This document shows positions 15,301-19,043 of a DNA stretch of 19,043 bases, one piece after another. The stretch comes from Clostridiales bacterium. GTDB taxonomy: Bacteria; Bacillota; Clostridia; Oscillospirales; Ruminococcaceae. Made by a program: the position numbers and the translations under genes. The notes under the pieces were generated by a model, which was given only the letters and a program-made list of their open reading frames with translations, ran no database searches and was not told the DNA's origin. Where the stretch lies: positions 1 through 19,043 of the forward strand of contig JAAYSW010000111.1 in assembly GCA_012523875.1 (NCBI GenBank). Reading direction: 5' to 3'. How positions within the stretch are numbered: position 1 is the stretch's first letter; each line of letters starts with the position of its first letter.

Positions 15301-16190
15301 ATGATGATGGAACTGGATACCTTTACTTTGGTGGAGGGGTACCAGAAGGGCAGGATGCTAATCCTAAGACGGCTAGGGTTGTAAGGCTTGGCGATGATAT
15401 GATTAGCCTTAGCGGAACTCCACAGGTAATTGATGCACCTTATATGTTTGAGGATTCAGGCATTAATAAAATTGGTGATACTTATTATTACAGCTATTGT
15501 ACAAACTGGAATACTGGTGGAAACAATTTAGGAATTGGCAATGGTCAGTTAGCATATATGACTAGTAATAGTCCAATGGGTCCATTTACTTATAGGGGCA
15601 TAATGTTCGTTAATCAAGGTACTTTCTTTGGACTACATGGAAATAACCACCATACTATTGCTGAATTTAAGGGACAGCTTTATCTATTCTACCACGCTAG
15701 AGCGGTTGAGGCAGCAGCAGGGCTCACAGGTAATTATCGCTCTCCACAGATAGATAAGGTTACAATTAAGCCTGATGGAACTTTTGAATCAGTTATAGGA
15801 ACGATGAAGGGTGTATCACAGGTTCAAACACTCAATCCATATCAAACGGTGCAGGCAGAAACCATATACCGTCAAGGGGGCAATGATGTACTTGGGCTTG
15901 GAGACACAATAGTTAAGACCAAGAAAGGCTCATGGATGGGAGTTAGAGGTGCCGCATTCACAAACGGTACAAAATCTATCACAGTGCGTGTAAAATCATC
16001 TACTAATGCTGGTATAAAGATTTGTACGGGTAGTGAAGATGGAACAGTAGTAGGATATGTTGATGTTCCTGCAACTGGTGGCAGTTTCGTGGATATAACT
16101 TCTGGAATTTCAGATATTTCAGGAACAAAGGATGTTTATTTCATTTTTAGTGGTGACATGGAAATAGACTCATGGTCATTTAATAGTTAA
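12387..16190 (+). CDS. Cellulosomal bifunctional xylanase: CBM22-GH10-CBM22-dockerin-GH43-CBM6
   Basis: The 1267-residue secreted enzyme has a signal peptide (basic NLKR, hydrophobic core, likely cut after VYA at residue 32). The domains in order are: CBM22 (about 35-180); GH10 endo-xylanase (about 195-542) with acid/base Glu339 in VVNEA and nucleophile Glu462 in QITELDIS; a Pro/Glu linker; a second CBM22 (about 568-712); a type I dockerin (about 726-790); GH43 (about 822-1140) with likely Asp834 (GADPG), Asp966 (FDPAI) and Glu1022 (FEDSG); and CBM6 (about 1154-1267). It should cleave xylan backbones and remove arabinose or xylose side groups while bound to a cohesin scaffold. AGGAGG lies close before the ATG. 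It follows an AraC-type regulator and ends at a strong hairpin. The GH43 specificity is not resolved. Confidence 0.95.
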   Translation: MNLKRFLAGATSLAVSAGLLTIMPFNTGRVYADFEVVSDDFEINYDGWCDSGENTILLAVENQGNNDTRGMMVTNRSSESDGAYSQKGLYLDGGEKYNYSVFVKHDGEGIETFELALSYQDSKTGEINSKTIATEDVASGEWAELSTKYKAPKNAQDITLSITTDSISDFFFDDVTITHRRKENMNTVSAANNNVGLKDMYANYFRVGSVLNSGTVTNSTITAVMLKEFNSITHENELKPDATLVQAGSTNNDIKVSLNRAASILNFCAENNIGVRGHTLVWHSQTPEWFFKDNFQNNGAWASQSVMDQRMESYIKNMFAIIKAQYPSLNLYAYDVVNEAVSDDANRTRNFGGAREPGYNDGKSPWVQIYGDNKFIEKAFTYARKYAPASCQLYYNDYNEYWDHKRDSIAAMCTSLYNKGLLDGVGMQSHINADMNGFTGIDTYKTAINKYINIGCDVQITELDISTENGKFSLQQQATKYEAIFKAAVDVNKSSSKGKITAVCVWGPNDTNTWIGSENAPLLFDRNMQPKPAYNALASLIPQSEWGDGSNPGDKPIEPEKPDSNGYYYHDKFEGSMGEWVNRGDAEILLSGRAPYKDAEALLIKDRTGAWNGAQRALNARTFVPGNKYCFSTAAMFLEGGSSVTFCMKLQYVDANGDTQYDTISMKNTIAGEWVHLYNPEYKIPADATNMYVYVETEDDTMNFYIDEAIGAIAGTVITGPAEINLMIGDLNFDGSINSLDLAIAKRGIISGFASNSVKLAADVDGSGVVDIDDVKYLKQYILGIITEFPDNAPEMPTADIQKMESMFSSVNLAPGYKSPENNNPLYTQRFGADPGVLVYNDRVYVYTTNDVLQYDNNGKLIDNNYSDVNKINCISSADMVNWTDHGPIPVAGPSGASTWASQSWAPTAAHKKINGKDKFFLYYCNNASGIGVLSSDSPTGPWVDPIGKPLVSRQTPNANVTWLFDPAILVDDDGTGYLYFGGGVPEGQDANPKTARVVRLGDDMISLSGTPQVIDAPYMFEDSGINKIGDTYYYSYCTNWNTGGNNLGIGNGQLAYMTSNSPMGPFTYRGIMFVNQGTFFGLHGNNHHTIAEFKGQLYLFYHARAVEAAAGLTGNYRSPQIDKVTIKPDGTFESVIGTMKGVSQVQTLNPYQTVQAETIYRQGGNDVLGLGDTIVKTKKGSWMGVRGAAFTNGTKSITVRVKSSTNAGIKICTGSEDGTVVGYVDVPATGGSFVDITSGISDISGTKDVYFIFSGDMEIDSWSFNS

Positions 16191-16217
16191 AGTTTGGCTC
16201 CTCCTATTAATATGATA

Positions 16218-16256
16218 GAAAACCACCCCTTGTAATTCATACAAGGGGTGGTTTTC
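16218..16256 (+). terminator. Strong hairpin terminator after xylanase
   Basis: A perfect 17-bp inverted repeat (16218-16234 with 16240-16256) with a 5-nt loop starts 28 bases after the xylanase stop. The stem carries an A-rich 5' flank, TTTTC at its 3' base, and a T-rich region (TTGTTTTGTT) shortly after. It is very likely the transcript end. Confidence 0.85.
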
Positions 16257-16557
16257 CATAATTGTTTTGTTCTCCATATAAATTTGAAATTTAATTATTA
16301 TGGATTGTAATTTCTTTTTCTGCACATATTTATTTATCTCTATTATATATTATATACACTTATAGGATATCTTCAATAACAGAATAGTTACATTTAATTG
16401 CATTTCACTTACAAATATAACGAAACTATTAATGTTAATTATTTATTAATCACTTATCATACATAGTTAATAATTTGTTAACAACTTGTTTACATATAGG
16501 ATTAAATCTGATAAACCAACAAGAAAATTCTATACAAAAATAAACTAGTGAATAATA
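16257..16557. other. AT-rich intergenic stretch before nadE
   Basis: No ORF with a ribosome site and no RNA gene was recognised. A 10-bp perfect palindrome, TTGTTAACAA, sits at 16475-16484, about 74 bases upstream of the nadE promoter. It could be an operator, but short palindromes are expected in sequence this AT-rich. Confidence 0.4.
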
Positions 16558-16586
16558 TTGCATATATATACTATTTGGGTTATAAT
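16558..16586 (+). promoter_or_regulatory. Sigma-A promoter of nadE
   Basis: TTGCAT (16558-16563), 17 bases, TATAAT (16581-16586), about 28 bases before the ATG at 16615, giving a short leader. The -10 is consensus and the spacing ideal. Confidence 0.75.
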
Positions 16587-16614
16587 TATTATATGAAAGT
16601 TGGAGGATATAATT

Positions 16615-18516
16615 ATGAATTTTGGGTTTGTAAAAATAGCTTGTGCTACACCTAATATAAAGGTCGCAGATTGTAGTCATAATGCTAATGAAATAATAAA
16701 AATGATTTTTTCTGCTGAGGCTAGTGGAGCAAAATTAATTGCATTTCCTGAACTTTGCTTAACTGGTTCAACTTGTGGAGATTTATTTTTTCAATATTCA
16801 TTAATACAATCAGCAAAGGATGCACTTTTAGAGATAATAAATAAAACTGCAGATTTAGATATACTTACTGTTCTTGGCTTGCCCTATCAGCATGGGGATA
16901 AATTATATAATTGTGGAGCCTTGCTCTATAAGGGAAGTTTACTAGGGTTGGTTCCAAAGGGGAATATATCCAATGGCATAGAAAAAAGGTCACGGTACTT
17001 CTATCGTGGAGTTGCTAATGAAAGCACTCAATTTAACGGAAAGACTATACCTTTTAGTAGGAATTTAATTTTTGTCAACAAAGAAATGCCAGAGTTCAAG
17101 ATAGGAATTGAAATATCAGAGGGCTTACTTCACGGTAGTTCTTCAGAACTAGCAAAGTCGGGAGCAACACTTATTATTAATCTTTCAGCAAGCTATGAAA
17201 TTATTGGTAGAGCAGAATATAGACGAACAGTTTCCATGTCAAAGTCAGGAGAATTATTATGTGCATATATTCATGTAAGTGCTGGAGTTGGTGAATCAAC
17301 AACGGATTTAGTCTTTGCAGGGCATAATTTAATATTAGAAAATGGAAAAGTTCTAAGCGAATCAAAGCTTTTTGAATCTGAGATTAATTATGCGGATGTT
17401 GATTTCCAAAGGATACAACACGAAAGAATGCGTTCAACGGAATTTGTAGTGCAGGATGACATGTATGAGTTTGAATATTTTTCGATGAAAAAAGAACAGA
17501 TTAGCATAGAAAGGTTTTTTTCACCCACACCATTTATTCCAAATAGCGGTGAGGATATAGCGAAGCGTTGCTCAGAAATTAATCAAATGCAAGCAGTAGG
17601 TCTTGCTTCAAGAATGCGTCATATAGGGTGTGAAAAACTAATTTTAGGGCTATCAGGTGGCCTTGATTCGACAATTGCTTTAATAGTTTCGATTCATACT
17701 ATGGATATGCTCAAACTTGATAGAAAAGATATAATAGCAGTTGTAATGCCATGCTTTGGAACATCTGATAGGACTTATAATAATGCGTGTAGGCTTGCGA
17801 ACTCATATGGTATTACATTAAAAGAGATTGATATAAGAGATAGTGTAATAAAACATTTTAAGGATATTGAACATGATATAAACAATCATGATAGCACCTA
17901 TGAAAATGCACAAGCAAGAGAGCGTACGCAAATTCTTATGGACATTGCAAATCAGCAAAATGGATTGCTTGTTGGCACAGGTGATTTATCTGAACTTGCA
18001 CTTGGCTGGACAACTTATAATGGCGATCATATGTCTATGTATAGCGTAAATTCGTCAGTCCCTAAATCATTAATGCGTTGCATGGTAAGTTTTGAAGCAG
18101 AAAATTCTAATGAAACAATAAAATCTATCTTGATAGATATAAATCAAACGCCAATAAGCCCTGAATTACTCCCACCATCATTAGATGGTTCAATATCCCA
18201 AAGGACTGAAGATATAGTCGGACCATATGAATTACATGATTTTTTCATGTATTACGTACTTAGATTTGGTTTTGAACCTAAGAAAATTTATCGGATGGCA
18301 AAGCTAGCATTTAAGGGAATTTATGCTGATGACGTTATTTTAAAATGGGAAAAGGTTTTTTATAGAAGATTTTTCTCACAGCAATTTAAGCGTTCGTGTT
18401 CGCCAGATACCATTAAAATAGGAAGTGTTTCGCTTTCACCTAGGGGATCTTTTATAATGCCGAGTGATGCCTGTATGGATTCTTGGCTAAAAAGCCTTGA
18501 TGAATGTGAAGGGTAA
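16615..18516 (+). CDS. nadE: NAD+ synthase with N-terminal nitrilase-type glutaminase domain
   Basis: This 633-residue two-domain NadE makes NAD+ from deamido-NAD+, ATP and nitrogen. The N-terminal nitrilase-fold domain (about 1-280) normally hydrolyses glutamine and channels ammonia to the C-terminal synthetase (about 315-600). The synthetase is intact: P-loop SGGLDST (347-353), GTGDLSELALGW (454-465) and YNGDHMSMYSVNSSVPK (468-484). In the glutaminase domain Glu46 (FPEL) and Lys115 (VPKG) are present, but the expected catalytic Cys in the EICEDLW-type motif is Ser168 (EISEGLL). The domain may therefore not act as a normal glutaminase, and ammonia may be the nitrogen source. The ATG at 16615 is preferred over the in-frame TTG at 16600 because GGAGG lies eight bases before it. 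pyrE follows after 45 bases. Confidence 0.95.
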   Translation: MNFGFVKIACATPNIKVADCSHNANEIIKMIFSAEASGAKLIAFPELCLTGSTCGDLFFQYSLIQSAKDALLEIINKTADLDILTVLGLPYQHGDKLYNCGALLYKGSLLGLVPKGNISNGIEKRSRYFYRGVANESTQFNGKTIPFSRNLIFVNKEMPEFKIGIEISEGLLHGSSSELAKSGATLIINLSASYEIIGRAEYRRTVSMSKSGELLCAYIHVSAGVGESTTDLVFAGHNLILENGKVLSESKLFESEINYADVDFQRIQHERMRSTEFVVQDDMYEFEYFSMKKEQISIERFFSPTPFIPNSGEDIAKRCSEINQMQAVGLASRMRHIGCEKLILGLSGGLDSTIALIVSIHTMDMLKLDRKDIIAVVMPCFGTSDRTYNNACRLANSYGITLKEIDIRDSVIKHFKDIEHDINNHDSTYENAQARERTQILMDIANQQNGLLVGTGDLSELALGWTTYNGDHMSMYSVNSSVPKSLMRCMVSFEAENSNETIKSILIDINQTPISPELLPPSLDGSISQRTEDIVGPYELHDFFMYYVLRFGFEPKKIYRMAKLAFKGIYADDVILKWEKVFYRRFFSQQFKRSCSPDTIKIGSVSLSPRGSFIMPSDACMDSWLKSLDECEG

Positions 18517-18561
18517 GATAAGTTAAAGATTAAACTATATTTATATAAAATGGAGGAAAAT

Positions 18562-19043
18562 ATGAATTATAAGGAAAGCTTTATTAGATTTATGGCTGAA
18601 TGTGGGGTGCTAACCTTTGGGAATTTTACCCTAAAGAGTGGAAGGAAGGCACCATACTTTGTTAATACGGGAAATTATAATACAGGCACACAACTTGCAA
18701 GGCTTGGAGAATATTATGCTGAATGTATTAAGGAGAATAATATCCCTGTTGAAACGCTCTTTGGACCTGCATATAAGGGAATTCCCCTCGCAGTTGCGTG
18801 TAGTATCGCAATGTATAATAAATACGGTACAGAAGTTAATTATTGTTTTGATAGGAAGGAAGAAAAAGACCATGGGGAGGGTGGCATTATTGTCGGTAAA
18901 AAGCTTACTGATGGTGAAAAGGTGGTAATTATTGAGGATGTTATAACTGCTGGAACGGCAATTCGTCAGGTTCTACCTGTTTTAAAAGCTACTGCTAATG
19001 TTGATATTACTGGCATGATTATTTCTGTAGACAGAATGGAAAA
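18562..19043 (+). CDS. pyrE: Orotate phosphoribosyltransferase, 3' end outside window
   Basis: An open frame from ATG 18562 runs off the window edge with about 160 codons visible and no stop. It encodes PyrE, which joins orotate and PRPP to form orotidine 5'-phosphate in de novo pyrimidine synthesis. Visible motifs are FTLKSGRKAPYFVNTG near residues 22-37, LFGPAYKGIPLAV near 70-82, the flexible-loop segment FDRKEEKDHGEGG near 95-107, and the PRPP-binding VVIIEDVITAGTA near 118-130. GGAGG lies five bases before the ATG. Full-length PyrE is usually about 210-230 residues, so some 50-70 are missing. It is 45 bases after nadE with no terminator between, so cotranscription is likely. Confidence 0.93.
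   Translation, partial: MNYKESFIRFMAECGVLTFGNFTLKSGRKAPYFVNTGNYNTGTQLARLGEYYAECIKENNIPVETLFGPAYKGIPLAVACSIAMYNKYGTEVNYCFDRKEEKDHGEGGIIVGKKLTDGEKVVIIEDVITAGTAIRQVLPVLKATANVDITGMIISVDRME

Noticed and set aside
16475..16484. TTGTTAACAA palindrome as a NAD-repressor operator
   Set aside because: A 10-base palindrome is common in such AT-rich sequence, and I could not match it to a known NAD regulator site.
18638..18928. Plus-strand ORF of 96 codons and an antisense ORF near the window end
   Set aside because: Both overlap the pyrE frame, which has a ribosome site and clear motifs and stays open to the window edge.

Overview
The window is AT-rich and densely coded, with low-GC Gram-positive (Firmicutes/Clostridia) signals: AGGAGG-type ribosome binding sites, TTGACA/TATAAT-like promoters, GTG and TTG starts, a DUF896 protein, TmcAL and an LtaS-family enzyme. 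A secreted GH10/GH43 xylanase carrying a type I dockerin points to a cellulosome-forming, plant-fibre-degrading anaerobe, most likely a Ruminococcus-like member of the Oscillospiraceae. Genus is inferred from family knowledge, not from a search. No rRNA, tRNA, CRISPR, insertion sequence or phage gene was seen.

Layout: (1) 1-564, a MntP-type manganese exporter on the plus strand, converging on a minus-strand pair of cytidine deaminase and an AIM24/TIGR00266 protein, with a hairpin between them. (2) 1898-3100, acetate kinase on the minus strand, divergent from (3) a plus-strand run at 3279-8259: TmcAL, a membrane-anchored C39-like peptidase, a HAD phosphatase, MnmA, a DUF896 protein and a short-chain dehydrogenase. 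Two enzymes of this run modify tRNA anticodon wobble positions. (4) 8472-10674, an LtaS-like membrane sulfatase-fold enzyme overlapped by a FlK-like hotdog thioesterase; the pair has a near-consensus promoter and ends at a strong terminator. (5) 11058-16190, an AraC-family regulator with an extra N-terminal winged-helix-like domain, behind a consensus promoter, followed by a 1267-residue xylanase with the order CBM22-GH10-CBM22-dockerin-GH43-CBM6 and its own leader and terminator. (6) 16615 to the end, a two-domain NAD+ synthase and a 3'-truncated pyrE.

Most of the window is housekeeping. The parts most worth a second look are: the NAD+ synthase, whose glutaminase domain has Ser where the catalytic Cys is expected; the two-enzyme xylanase with an internal dockerin; the AraC regulator, whose start region carries an overlapping 9-codon reading frame and a nested palindrome upstream; and the xylanase leader, which has an unpaired strong Shine-Dalgarno sequence and a 25-codon ORF. 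I found no clearly new multi-gene system.
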